A DNA stretch of 48,502 bases, taken from Endomicrobiales bacterium (GTDB taxonomy: Bacteria; Elusimicrobiota; Endomicrobiia; Endomicrobiales; JAFGIL01). Below, piece by piece: positions 8,578 to 16,988 of this stretch (its first letter is position 1; each line of letters starts with the position of its first letter). Both the position numbers and the translations under genes were made by a program. Below the pieces are notes generated by a model. That model worked only from the letters and a program-made list of their open reading frames with translations. It ran no database searches and was not told the DNA's origin. The stretch is from assembly GCA_016929635.1 (NCBI GenBank), contig JAFGIL010000064.1:1-48502 (forward strand), in the 5' to 3' direction.

Positions 8578-8844
8578 ATGTTGGAAAAAGCAATAACTAT
8601 AAAAAATAAATTGGGCTTACATGCCAGGCCGGCTGCGATACTAGTTCAAACTGTGTCTGCATATAAATCTAATGTAAAGATATTAAAAGACAGCCAGGAA
8701 GTGAATGGAAAAAGCATAATGGGAATTATGACACTGGCTGCTTCTTGCGGCTCAGAAATACGTTTGGTTATAGATGGAGAAGATGAAGCGGAGGCTATGA
8801 ATGCTTTGGTAAAATTGATAGATAGTGGTTTTGGAGAAAAATAG
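8578..8844 (+). CDS. ptsH: Phosphocarrier protein HPr
   Basis: An 88-residue phosphocarrier that moves phosphate from Enzyme I to EIIA. The catalytic His15 is in LGLHARPA. The regulatory Ser46 is in NGKSIMGIMTLAA, the site used by HPr kinase. Having both residues, with hprK 6.5 kb upstream in the same array, supports dual control: PEP-dependent His phosphorylation and ATP-dependent Ser phosphorylation. It lies 34 nt ahead of ptsI, the usual order. Confidence 0.96.
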   Translation: MLEKAITIKNKLGLHARPAAILVQTVSAYKSNVKILKDSQEVNGKSIMGIMTLAASCGSEIRLVIDGEDEAEAMNALVKLIDSGFGEK

Positions 8845-8878
8845 ACATATTAGAAATTGAAGATGGAGGAAATGGGAT

Positions 8879-10615
8879 ATGGATAAAAAAACTAATGTAT
8901 TTCAAGGTATTCCGGCTTCGCCTGGCATAGCAATAGGCAAGGTTTTCTTGCTGGAAGACGAAGATTTCTGTTTGATACATCGTGAAATACCAAAAGATGC
9001 CATAAAAAAGGAAATTAGCAGATTTAAGGAGTCCCTGGCAAGAACCAGATCTGAAATGTTAGCAACCCAGGAAAAGATTCATAAGACACTGGGTAAGGAA
9101 TATGCACGTTTGGCGGATGCGTACCTGCTAATTCTGGAAGACCCTATCATTACGCGGGATGTTGTAAAGAGAATAGGAGAGGGAGTCAATGCCGAGTATG
9201 CACTTTTTAGGATCTTGGAAAAAGTTGTTAGATCGTTTGAGAAGATAGACGATGAGTATTTCAGGGAAAGAAAACATGATATACAGGATGTAGGCAAAAA
9301 AATATTAAACAATCTTATGGGCAAGGAAAGAAGGTATTTGACGGATATAGAGTCAGAGTCAATAGTTGTCGCACATAATCTTGCTCCGTCCGATACAATA
9401 TCCTTGCGGGAAAACCTGGTAAAAGGTTTTGCTACGAATATTGGAGGTAAAACCAGCCATACAGCCATTATAGCACAGGGTTTGGAAATACCTGCAGTTG
9501 TTGGTTTGAAGAATATTACCGCTAATGTAAAAGAGGGCGATACGATTATTGTTGATGGCAACCAGGGCATAGTAATTATTAATCCTGTTCAGGAAATCCT
9601 GGAAAACTATCATAGAGAGCATGAAATACAGCAGTCGCAGATCCGGGAACTTCAAAAACTACGTGACCTGCCGGCTCAGACCACGGATGGACACAGAGTG
9701 GTAATAGCAGCTAATATCGATAATCCCACTGAAGTTAAATCAGTGTTAAATCACGGAGCTGAAGGTATTGGGTTATATCGTACCGAGTTTCTATATTTTA
9801 ACCGTAATGATTTACCTGCAGAAGAGGAACATTATCAAAATTATCTTCATGTGACTCAAAAAATGCTTCCGTACAGCGTGATAATCAGGACCATAGATTT
9901 AGGCGGGGATAAATTTGTCCCTTTAGGTTTAGAGGGAATTAGTGAGGAAGATAATCCATTTTTAGGATTAAGGGCTATCAGGTTATGTTTAAAGTATCCT
10001 TCAATATTTAAAACACAGCTAAGGGCAATATTGCGGGTTTCGGCGGAAGGTCGTGTAAAAATAATGTATCCAATGATATCCGGAGTAGAGGAAATACGCG
10101 CAGCAAATAGAATATTAGAAGAAACAAAGCAGGAACTGCGCAGAGAAGGCATAAAATTCGATGAAAACCTTGAAGTCGGGGTTATGATTGAGGTGCCGTC
10201 AGCCGCGCTTTCTGCGGATATTATAGCCAATGAAGTTGATTTTTTATCCATAGGAACAAATGATTTAATTCAGTATACACTAGCTGTTGACAGAGTCAAC
10301 GAAAACGTGGCTTCACTCTATGAGCCTTTTCATCCTTCAATTTTGCGTCTGATTAAATCTGTAATAGAGGCAGGGCATAAAGCTGGAAAATGGGTTGGAA
10401 TGTGCGGGGAAATGGCTTCCGATCCCCTTTTAACTTTAGTTCTTATCGGTTTAGGATTAAATGAATTCAGCATTTCACCGCTGCTGATTCCAAGAATAAA
10501 AAAGATTATCCGCTCAAGTTCCCTGTTAAACGCCAAAGCTCTGGTTCAGGAACTTTTTGAGTCAAAGAATTGGGAAACAGTCATTAACAGGATTAAAAAA
10601 CATCCGACACCCTGA
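8879..10615 (+). CDS. ptsI: PTS Enzyme I (phosphoenolpyruvate-protein phosphotransferase)
   Basis: Soluble first enzyme of the PTS; it autophosphorylates with PEP and passes phosphate to HPr. The 578-residue length is normal. The N-terminal swivel and HPr-binding region contains GGKTSHTAIIAQG with active-site His194. The C-terminal PEP-binding barrel contains GIGLYRTEFLY, a conserved IMYPMIS segment, GVMIEVPSA, SIGTNDLIQYT and the GMCGEMASDP Cys loop. The start is ATG 8879: GGAGGA at 8865-8870 is 8 nt ahead, whereas an ATG at 8872 abuts it. No GAF domain is present, so it is the ordinary sugar-PTS form rather than PtsP. The stop is TGA, and lepA begins 6 nt later. Confidence 0.97.
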   Translation: MDKKTNVFQGIPASPGIAIGKVFLLEDEDFCLIHREIPKDAIKKEISRFKESLARTRSEMLATQEKIHKTLGKEYARLADAYLLILEDPIITRDVVKRIGEGVNAEYALFRILEKVVRSFEKIDDEYFRERKHDIQDVGKKILNNLMGKERRYLTDIESESIVVAHNLAPSDTISLRENLVKGFATNIGGKTSHTAIIAQGLEIPAVVGLKNITANVKEGDTIIVDGNQGIVIINPVQEILENYHREHEIQQSQIRELQKLRDLPAQTTDGHRVVIAANIDNPTEVKSVLNHGAEGIGLYRTEFLYFNRNDLPAEEEHYQNYLHVTQKMLPYSVIIRTIDLGGDKFVPLGLEGISEEDNPFLGLRAIRLCLKYPSIFKTQLRAILRVSAEGRVKIMYPMISGVEEIRAANRILEETKQELRREGIKFDENLEVGVMIEVPSAALSADIIANEVDFLSIGTNDLIQYTLAVDRVNENVASLYEPFHPSILRLIKSVIEAGHKAGKWVGMCGEMASDPLLTLVLIGLGLNEFSISPLLIPRIKKIIRSSSLLNAKALVQELFESKNWETVINRIKKHPTP

Positions 10616-10621
10616 AAAAAT

Positions 10622-12406
10622 ATGGAAATAAGAAATTTTTGCATTATCGCACATATTGACCACGGTAAAAGTACCTTGGCTGACAGGCTATTGGAGTATA
10701 CTGATACTATTCCAAAAAGAGAGATGCGCGAGCAAATCCTTGATGGTATGGATCTTGAAAGAGAGAGAGGAATTACCATAAAGTCAAAAGCAATAAGGAT
10801 GATTTATAAAGATGCACAAGGAAAGGAGTACATTCTTAACCTGATTGATACTCCCGGACATGTTGATTTTACTTATGAAGTTTCACGTGCCCTTGCTGCA
10901 TGCGAAGGCGCGCTTTTAGTCGTGGATGCTTCCCAGGGGGTTGAGGCTCAAACCCTGGCAAATACATTTCTTGCACGCCAGTCCAATTTGAAAATTATCC
11001 CTATTATAAATAAAATCGATTTATCAACAGCAGATACAAAAAACGTTATTGATCAGATAGCTGAGGGCCTGGAGATATTCGATGAACCTATTCTTGCAAG
11101 TGCAAAGGAAGGCCGTGGTACCAGGGAAATAGTTGATTCAATCATAAAAAACATACCTTCGCCGAAGGGCGATGCAAATAAACCGTTGTCAGCATTGATA
11201 TTCGATTCTTTTTACGATTCATATAGAGGTGTGATTGTTATAGTAAGGATTTTTGAAGGCGAGATACATAAAGGAATGAATATACAATTCATGTCGTCGG
11301 ATTCCACCTATGAAGCACTTGAAATAGGCTATATGCAAATAAAAATGGTACCGAAACATAGCCTGCGGGCAGGCGAAGTAGGATATATAGTAGCAGGAAT
11401 TAAGGATATTCACGATGTTAAAATCGGCGATACTATAACTGAGAAAGCCAGGCCCACACATACACCGCACCCGGGGTATAAGGAAATTAAACCCTTTGTA
11501 TTTGCAGGGCTGTATCCCATCAATACGTCAGATTATGACAATTTGAAAACAGCATTAGAAAAACTGCGTCTTTCTGACTCTTCTCTTTCATATATGGCCG
11601 AGAGTTCAGCGGCCTTAGGATTCGGATTTAGATGCGGTTTTCTGGGCTCGCTGCATCTGGAGATAGTTAAAGAGAGGCTCGAAAGAGAGTTTAATTTGAA
11701 TCTATTAACAACCTCTCCTAATGTGGAATATAAAGTTACTACGTCCAAAGAAACTATTGATGTTGATAATCCCGCGGTGTTTCCTCCTCACGGCGAGATT
11801 ATTGAAGTAAAAGAACCTTATGTGCTGGCTACGATAATAAGCCCGGCGGAGTATGTGGGGCAGATTTTTGATTTATGTCAGAAAAAAAGAGGAAAACAAA
11901 TACTTTTCAGATATTTGGATATAAAGAGAGTTATTGTAAAGTATGAATTACCGTTATCAGAAGTAATAGTAGGATTTTATGATTCCCTGAAATCCGTGTC
12001 AAAAGGTTATGCTTCTTTTGACTATGAACATACGGAATATAGGCCCGGTGACCTGGTTAAGCTTGAAGTGTTAATTAACCAGGAAGTGGTTGATGCCCTT
12101 TCGTTAATAGTTCACAAGGAAAAAGCACAGACAGTAGCTCATTATCTTGCAGAAAAACTGCGCGGAATCATTCCGCGTCAGCTTTTTGAAATACCTATAC
12201 AGGTGCGAGTTAATAATAAAATCATTGCACGAGAGAATATAAGAGCATTAAGAAAGGACGTTCTGGCAAAATGCTACGGAGGAGACATTACGCGTAAAAG
12301 AAAACTTCTTGAGAAACAGAAAGAAGGCAAGAAGAAAATGAGGCAGTTCGGTAAAGTGGATATACCGAATGAAGCTTTTGTAGCAGTTCTCAAGATGGAA
12401 CGATAA
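10622..12406 (+). CDS. lepA: Elongation factor 4 (LepA)
   Basis: Translational GTPase that acts on ribosomes during initiation and stalling stress. The 594-residue protein has the G1 loop AHIDHGKST at the N-terminus, G3 DTPGHVDF, G4 NKID, and the LepA-specific C-terminal domain ending in a basic stretch (KRKLLEKQKEGKKKMRQFG). Length and order match the family. It begins 6 nt after ptsI and is followed 22 nt later by lepB; lepA-lepB is a widely conserved pair. Confidence 0.97.
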   Translation: MEIRNFCIIAHIDHGKSTLADRLLEYTDTIPKREMREQILDGMDLERERGITIKSKAIRMIYKDAQGKEYILNLIDTPGHVDFTYEVSRALAACEGALLVVDASQGVEAQTLANTFLARQSNLKIIPIINKIDLSTADTKNVIDQIAEGLEIFDEPILASAKEGRGTREIVDSIIKNIPSPKGDANKPLSALIFDSFYDSYRGVIVIVRIFEGEIHKGMNIQFMSSDSTYEALEIGYMQIKMVPKHSLRAGEVGYIVAGIKDIHDVKIGDTITEKARPTHTPHPGYKEIKPFVFAGLYPINTSDYDNLKTALEKLRLSDSSLSYMAESSAALGFGFRCGFLGSLHLEIVKERLEREFNLNLLTTSPNVEYKVTTSKETIDVDNPAVFPPHGEIIEVKEPYVLATIISPAEYVGQIFDLCQKKRGKQILFRYLDIKRVIVKYELPLSEVIVGFYDSLKSVSKGYASFDYEHTEYRPGDLVKLEVLINQEVVDALSLIVHKEKAQTVAHYLAEKLRGIIPRQLFEIPIQVRVNNKIIARENIRALRKDVLAKCYGGDITRKRKLLEKQKEGKKKMRQFGKVDIPNEAFVAVLKMER

Positions 12407-12428
12407 ATCATTAAGAAAGGAAGGATAA

Positions 12429-13202
12429 ATGGAACAAAAGTTATTGATAGCTGGTGTAATTGTTTTTATTTTGGCAAGAATTATGAAAAAGTGGCGCGGT
12501 AAAATTGAAAAGCCTTTTTGGAATAAGGTTTATAATGAAATATACGAATGGATAGAAACCGGATGGTCTGCGATAATCCTTGCTTCTTTTATAATGTATT
12601 TTTTCCTGCAGGCGTTTAAAATCCCGTCGGGTAGTATGAGGATGACCTTAATTGAGGGGGACCATCTTTTTGTAAATAAATTCATCTATGGATTTCACAT
12701 TCCTTTCAGCGGAGGCAAAAGGTTCTTGCCTATACGTGAAGTTAAAAGAGGTGATATTATAGTATTTAGATGCCCGCCTGAAGCTTTAACGCAGGATGAG
12801 CTTGATAGAAATATAAAGAAGGATTTTATAAAACGCTGTATTGCTTTAGAGGGTGACGTTGTTGAGATAAAAGACAAAAGAGTTTTTATTAATGGAGAAA
12901 TGCTGGATGAGCCTTACATAAATCTTGATAGCCGTGTAACATTTCCTGAATTCAAGATATATGACTCACCTGAAAAATATCAGGAAGTGTGGGAAGAAGG
13001 TCAGTTTGTTAACTTTTCTTCAGACATGATCAGGGATAATTTTGGACCAATAAGAGTTCCTGAAAACTGCTATTTTGCGCTGGGAGACAACCGGGACCAC
13101 TCCCTTGACTCAAGGTTTTGGGGCCCGTTGCCTGATAAGTTTCTAAAAGGACGAGCCCTGTTTTTATACTGGCCGTTGAAAAGAATAAGATTGATTAAGT
13201 AA
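12429..13202 (+). CDS. lepB: Signal peptidase I
   Basis: Membrane-bound serine protease that removes signal peptides from exported proteins. The 257-residue protein has two N-terminal hydrophobic segments (about 4-17 and 46-63). The catalytic Ser69 follows in IPSGSM, the general base Lys135 in FIKRCIALEGD, and the box E motif GDNRDHSLDSRFWG near the C-terminus. A polar insert before GDNRD (about residues 165-205) is longer than in minimal enzymes, as seen in several Gram-negative lineages. AAGGAAGG lies just upstream of the ATG. About 145 nt separate it from the next gene, where a new promoter is seen. Confidence 0.96.
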   Translation: MEQKLLIAGVIVFILARIMKKWRGKIEKPFWNKVYNEIYEWIETGWSAIILASFIMYFFLQAFKIPSGSMRMTLIEGDHLFVNKFIYGFHIPFSGGKRFLPIREVKRGDIIVFRCPPEALTQDELDRNIKKDFIKRCIALEGDVVEIKDKRVFINGEMLDEPYINLDSRVTFPEFKIYDSPEKYQEVWEEGQFVNFSSDMIRDNFGPIRVPENCYFALGDNRDHSLDSRFWGPLPDKFLKGRALFLYWPLKRIRLIK

Positions 13203-13269
13203 AAGTTAAATACTGGTTTTTAATCCAATCTAAAATCTTCTATTAATACCTTAACGTTTTTACTCTGGG

Positions 13270-13298
13270 TTTACAAATCATTCAAAAATTAATATAAT
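13270..13298 (+). promoter_or_regulatory. Predicted sigma-70 promoter for the nfeD-slipin genes
   Basis: A -35 hexamer TTTACA at 13270-13275 and a perfect -10 TATAAT at 13293-13298 are separated by exactly 17 nt. It lies in the longest gap of this part of the window, about 50 nt upstream of nfeD. The surroundings are very AT-rich, which raises the chance of accidental matches, but spacing and hexamers are near consensus. No clear terminator is visible between lepB and this site. Confidence 0.7.
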
Positions 13299-13347
13299 TT
13301 TAAATATGATTTAATATTTTTATGTATATTAAATGGAGGGCATTTTT

Positions 13348-13767
13348 ATGTCTTGGTCATATTGGATTATAGTTGCTGTCGTGCTTTTTATTGTTGAGAT
13401 ATTAAGCCCGGGTATTTTTTTCTTTGCTTGTCTTGGAATAGGAGCTTTATCTGCGGGTGTAGTAACTTCCATGCAGCCGGCTTTCTGGATTCCATGGGTT
13501 GTGTTTCTCCTAGTTTCGCTCTTTTCGATGTATTTTATACGTCCTCTTGCAAAGAAGTTTTTCCAGCCGAGTGAACTTAAAAAAACAAATGTCGATGCTC
13601 TTTTGGGACAAAAAGCGTGGGTAATGGAAGCTATTGAACCTCCGAATCTGGGAACAGTTAAAATTGAAGGGGAACTTTGGAGAGCAGAAGCAACCAATGA
13701 TATTGAAGCTAATATCTGGGTAAAGATAGTTGAGGTTAAAGGGTCGCATCTAAAAGTTAAGAAATAA
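13348..13767 (+). CDS. NfeD-like membrane protein (short NfeD1b type)
   Basis: Small membrane protein that pairs with SPFH/slipin proteins; family members are thought to organise membrane microdomains. The 139-residue product has about three hydrophobic helices in the first 75 residues, including the family's FIVEILSPGIFFF segment. A C-terminal OB-fold domain follows, with ALLGQKAWVMEAI and GTVKIEGELWRAEA. There is no serine-protease domain, so it is the short form. Start chosen at ATG 13348 because GGAGGG at 13335-13340 is 7 nt ahead; an ATG at 13333 overlaps that site. The slipin gene follows after 19 nt. Confidence 0.9.
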   Translation: MSWSYWIIVAVVLFIVEILSPGIFFFACLGIGALSAGVVTSMQPAFWIPWVVFLLVSLFSMYFIRPLAKKFFQPSELKKTNVDALLGQKAWVMEAIEPPNLGTVKIEGELWRAEATNDIEANIWVKIVEVKGSHLKVKK

Positions 13768-13786
13768 AATATTGCAGGAGGTATGT

Positions 13787-14668
13787 ATGCCGCCAGGCCT
13801 AATTTTTGTACTAGTAGTACTAGCATTTATTTATGTTTCCCGTGCAGTAAGAATCGTGCAGCAATACGAGAAAGGTTTAGTTGAGACTCTGGGTCAATAC
13901 ACTCGCAGTGTTGGACCGGGGCTTATAATTATCTTTCCGCCATTTCAAAGACTCAGGAAAGTGGACCTCAGGGAGCAGGTTATCGACGTTCCTCCCCAGG
14001 ATGTTATAACAAAGGATAATGTTATGGTCACTGTTGATGCAGTGATTTATTTCCAGATAACCGATCCTGTAAAAGTGGTCTACAACATATCAAGCTTTGC
14101 CCTTGCATCGCTGAAACTAGCGCAGACGAATCTCCGTAATGTTATCGGCGATATGGAGCTGGACCAGACATTGACTTCACGCGAGAAGATAAACGTTCAG
14201 TTAAGGCAGGTCCTGGATGAGGCAACGGACAAATGGGGTATAAGGGTAACGAGGGTTGAGATACAAAAGATCGATCCCCCGAGAGATATTACGGATGCAA
14301 TGTCAAAACAGATGAAGGCAGAACGTGAGAAACGTGCTGCAATTCTGGAGGCAGAAGGCCTCAGACAGGCAGCAATTTTAAAAGCCGAGGGAGAAAAAGA
14401 GGCAAAAATACTGGAAGCCGAAGGGAAATCCCAGGCCATAAAACGCGTGGCAGATGCGGAAAAATATCAAATCGAGATTGTTTATGATGCCATACATAAG
14501 GGCAAGCCGACAAACGATTTAATCGCCGTTAAGTATTTGGAAGCCCTTGAGAAAGTAGCTAACGGGAATGCTACTAAAGTATTTTTACCGCTTGAGTCAA
14601 GCGGTATTCTCGGTTCCATTGCTGGAATAAAAGAATTGTTTGATAAAGAAGATAAGAAAAGTAAATAA
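13787..14668 (+). CDS. SPFH/stomatin (slipin, QmcA-like) membrane protein
   Basis: Stomatin-family scaffold protein. The 293-residue product has one N-terminal hydrophobic anchor (about 4-22). The SPFH domain follows with YEKGLVETLGQYTRSVGPGL, the VDLREQVIDVPPQ strand and ITKDNVMVTVDAV. A long Ala/Glu-rich coiled coil (about 175-235) has repeated AEG units (ILEAEG, ILKAEG, ILEAEG). The C-terminus is short and hydrophobic. AGGAGG at 13776-13781 supports the ATG at 13787; the codons upstream of it encode the RBS itself. Adjacency to nfeD is the classic pairing. Confidence 0.93.
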   Translation: MPPGLIFVLVVLAFIYVSRAVRIVQQYEKGLVETLGQYTRSVGPGLIIIFPPFQRLRKVDLREQVIDVPPQDVITKDNVMVTVDAVIYFQITDPVKVVYNISSFALASLKLAQTNLRNVIGDMELDQTLTSREKINVQLRQVLDEATDKWGIRVTRVEIQKIDPPRDITDAMSKQMKAEREKRAAILEAEGLRQAAILKAEGEKEAKILEAEGKSQAIKRVADAEKYQIEIVYDAIHKGKPTNDLIAVKYLEALEKVANGNATKVFLPLESSGILGSIAGIKELFDKEDKKSK

Positions 14669-14710
14669 AGCTACGGATTCCAGGAATAAAAATAGATATC
14701 GGAGGTTGTG

Positions 14711-14735
14711 ATTTGGAATTTGTAATTTGGAATTT
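14711..14735 (+). repeat. Direct repeat inserted between the hemW RBS and start codon
   Basis: ATTTGGAATTT occurs at 14711-14721 and again at 14725-14735, a 14-nt period. The only good Shine-Dalgarno sequence upstream of hemW, GGAGG at 14701-14705, is 32 nt from the ATG at 14738. Removing 14711-14735 would bring it to 7 nt. The repeat therefore looks like a late insertion or expansion in the leader. Confidence 0.6.
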
Positions 14736-14737
14736 AT

Positions 14738-15817
14738 ATGTATAGTTTATACATTCACATTCCTTTTTGCCAGCAGAAATGTTTTTATTGCGACTTTGTG
14801 TCTTTGCCCGGCTGCAAAAGTCTAATCCCGTCCTATCTTGAAGCGCTTTTCCGTGATATGGAGAAATACAGGGGGGAGTCCTTATCAACGATTTTTATTG
14901 GCGGGGGCACTCCATCATTACTCTCCTGCGAGCAGATTAATCGGTTGTTTCTGGAAATTAGAAACATCTTTTCATGCAAATACCTTTCCGAAGTAACATT
15001 TGAAGCAAATCCAGAGTCATTGTCCAATGAAAAAATAAGAACCTTAAAAATTTGCGGAGTGAACAGAATCAGCATAGGTGTACAGTCTTTTATAGAATAT
15101 GAACTCAGGTTTCTCGGCAGGATTCATAAAGTGGTTGATTTCAACAGAGCTTACGTTAATGCAAGAAAAACGGGTTTTTCCAATATTAACGTTGATTTGA
15201 TTTATGGACTTATAAATCAAAATCTTGCAAATTGGAAGCATAATCTGGAACAGGTGATTTCGTATGAACCTGAACATATCTCTATTTATCCACTAACGAT
15301 AGAACCAGGTACTTTTTTTAATCAGAAAAAAATGTATGTAGATGAAGAAAAACAGGCTGAGATGTATCATTTGGCGCTGGATTTCCTCGAATCCAACGGA
15401 TATCAGCACTATGAGATATCCAATTGGGCTAAACCGGGTTTCAGGTGCCGCCATAATATGAATTACTGGCAGAATAAGGAATACATCGGAGTCGGTGCTT
15501 CAGCATCTTCATATTTAAATGGGGCAAGGGTAAAAAATTGTTGTAATGTAGAGCAGTATATTAAGCTTATTGACAAAAATAAAGATCCTGTAGAAGAACG
15601 GGATTATATAGACAGCGCAAAAATGTTAGCTGAAGAGCTGATACTGAAACTTCGGTGCAGGACAGGTGTTAATTTGCGAGAGGATATAAATATAAAATAT
15701 GGATCTAAGATAGATAGGCTTATAGAAGATGATTTGCTTGAAAAAGAAGGTGAAAGAATCAGGTTAACAAAACGCGGATTGTTGCTGGCTAATCAGGTTA
15801 TGAAAGAATTTGTGTAA
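14738..15817 (+). CDS. hemW: Radical SAM heme chaperone HemW-like protein
   Basis: Radical SAM protein of the coproporphyrinogen III oxidase-like family. The 359-residue protein begins almost directly with SLYIHIPFC and the cluster motif CX3CX2C (Cys11, Cys15, Cys18; CQQKCFYC), then IFIGGGTPS, EANPES, RISIGVQSF and INVDLIYGL. The short N-terminus and short C-terminal HemN-like region match HemW, the heme-inserting chaperone, rather than true HemN, which carries a longer N-terminal arm. No other heme-synthesis gene is in the window. The start codon is unusually far from its Shine-Dalgarno sequence because of a direct repeat in the leader. Confidence 0.9.
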   Translation: MYSLYIHIPFCQQKCFYCDFVSLPGCKSLIPSYLEALFRDMEKYRGESLSTIFIGGGTPSLLSCEQINRLFLEIRNIFSCKYLSEVTFEANPESLSNEKIRTLKICGVNRISIGVQSFIEYELRFLGRIHKVVDFNRAYVNARKTGFSNINVDLIYGLINQNLANWKHNLEQVISYEPEHISIYPLTIEPGTFFNQKKMYVDEEKQAEMYHLALDFLESNGYQHYEISNWAKPGFRCRHNMNYWQNKEYIGVGASASSYLNGARVKNCCNVEQYIKLIDKNKDPVEERDYIDSAKMLAEELILKLRCRTGVNLREDINIKYGSKIDRLIEDDLLEKEGERIRLTKRGLLLANQVMKEFV

Positions 15818-15857
15818 AGATTAATTTCAGCAAGAATGTGTAATGCAAGAGGTAAAA

Positions 15858-16988
15858 ATGATTGAAATTACGGTAGTCATTCCCTGTTTGAATGAAGAGA
15901 AGACGATCAGCCCGAGCATTGAGAAAGCAAAGCAGGGTATTAAAAACAGCGGTCTTGAGGGCGAGGTTGTTGTGGTTGATAACGGATCGACAGATGCTTC
16001 GATTGAAATAGCCGAAAAAAGTGGTGCAAGAATAATTTATGAGAAAAGAAAGGGGTACGGAAGCGCACTGAGGAGGGGTGTCGAAGAAGCCAAAGGCGAG
16101 TATATAATAATGGGCGATGCTGATGATACGTATGATTTTTCTATCCTTGACCAGTTTGTAGAAAAACTTAAACAGGGATACGATCTCGTGATGGGTTCAA
16201 GGTTTAAAGGCAAGATTTTACCAGGGGCAATGACATGGTCCCACAGATACATCGGAAATCCCATACTTTCGGGCATACTTGGAATATTTTTCGGGGGTAA
16301 TATATCTGATTCTCACTGCGGTTTGCGTGCATTTACGAAAACCTCATACAATAAAATGGGCCTGCATACAACCGGTATGGAGTTTGCTTCGGAAATGGTT
16401 ATACACAGCCTGAAGAAAAAACTTAGGATTACGGAAATACCAATCGTCTACTATGCGCGAAAGGGCGAATCAAAACTGCAATCATTGCCTGATGCGTGGC
16501 GCCATATGAGGTTTATGCTTCTTTACAGCCCTAATTATTTGTTTTTGCTGCCCGGATTGATATTTTTCGCAATAGGGTTCATTTTGACAATCAGGCTTTT
16601 TTACGGCTCGATTAATTTTGCGGGAAGGCCGTGGGACATACATGTTATGGTTTTTTCGAGTTTACTTGCTATAGTAGGCTGGCAGATTCTTAATATAGGA
16701 TTCAGCGCAAAGATATATGCCCATCAGGTAGGCCTTGAGGGAAGTGAATTTACTTCTAAAATTCTAAATATGTTTACATTAGAAAGGTCTTTAATTTTAG
16801 GCGTTTTATTATTTGTTCTCGGTTTGGCTTTCAGTGCGTATATAATTGTTATTTGGGCGTTAGACGGTTTTGGCGAACTAGCCCAGGTAAAAGCTGGACT
16901 CGTATCTCTGACCTTGGTAGCTATGGGTATTCAAACCATTTTTGCCGGTTTTCTGGCAAGTATGCTTCAGATTAAATATAGAAAATGA
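15858..16988 (+). CDS. GT2 glycosyltransferase, polyprenyl-phosphate type, with C-terminal membrane segments
   Basis: A 376-residue GT-A glycosyltransferase fused to a membrane domain. The catalytic domain (about 1-225) has VVIPCLNEEKTI, DNGSTD, the metal-binding GDADDTYDF and the acceptor-region SDSHCGLRAF, all typical of DPM1/GtrB-like enzymes that charge polyprenyl phosphate with a sugar. The rest (about 225-376) has roughly four hydrophobic helices. ATG 15858 is chosen because AGAGG at 15848-15852 precedes it by 5 nt; an ATG at 15843 lacks an RBS. The gene opens the long cluster and overlaps the next gene by 4 nt (ATGA), so the two are translationally coupled. The sugar donor is unknown. 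Confidence 0.87.
   Translation: MIEITVVIPCLNEEKTISPSIEKAKQGIKNSGLEGEVVVVDNGSTDASIEIAEKSGARIIYEKRKGYGSALRRGVEEAKGEYIIMGDADDTYDFSILDQFVEKLKQGYDLVMGSRFKGKILPGAMTWSHRYIGNPILSGILGIFFGGNISDSHCGLRAFTKTSYNKMGLHTTGMEFASEMVIHSLKKKLRITEIPIVYYARKGESKLQSLPDAWRHMRFMLLYSPNYLFLLPGLIFFAIGFILTIRLFYGSINFAGRPWDIHVMVFSSLLAIVGWQILNIGFSAKIYAHQVGLEGSEFTSKILNMFTLERSLILGVLLFVLGLAFSAYIIVIWALDGFGELAQVKAGLVSLTLVAMGIQTIFAGFLASMLQIKYRK

Noticed and set aside
13329-13826. Antisense frame of 165 codons opposite nfeD
   Set aside because: nfeD has a promoter, an RBS and family motifs on the + strand; the antisense frame has none.
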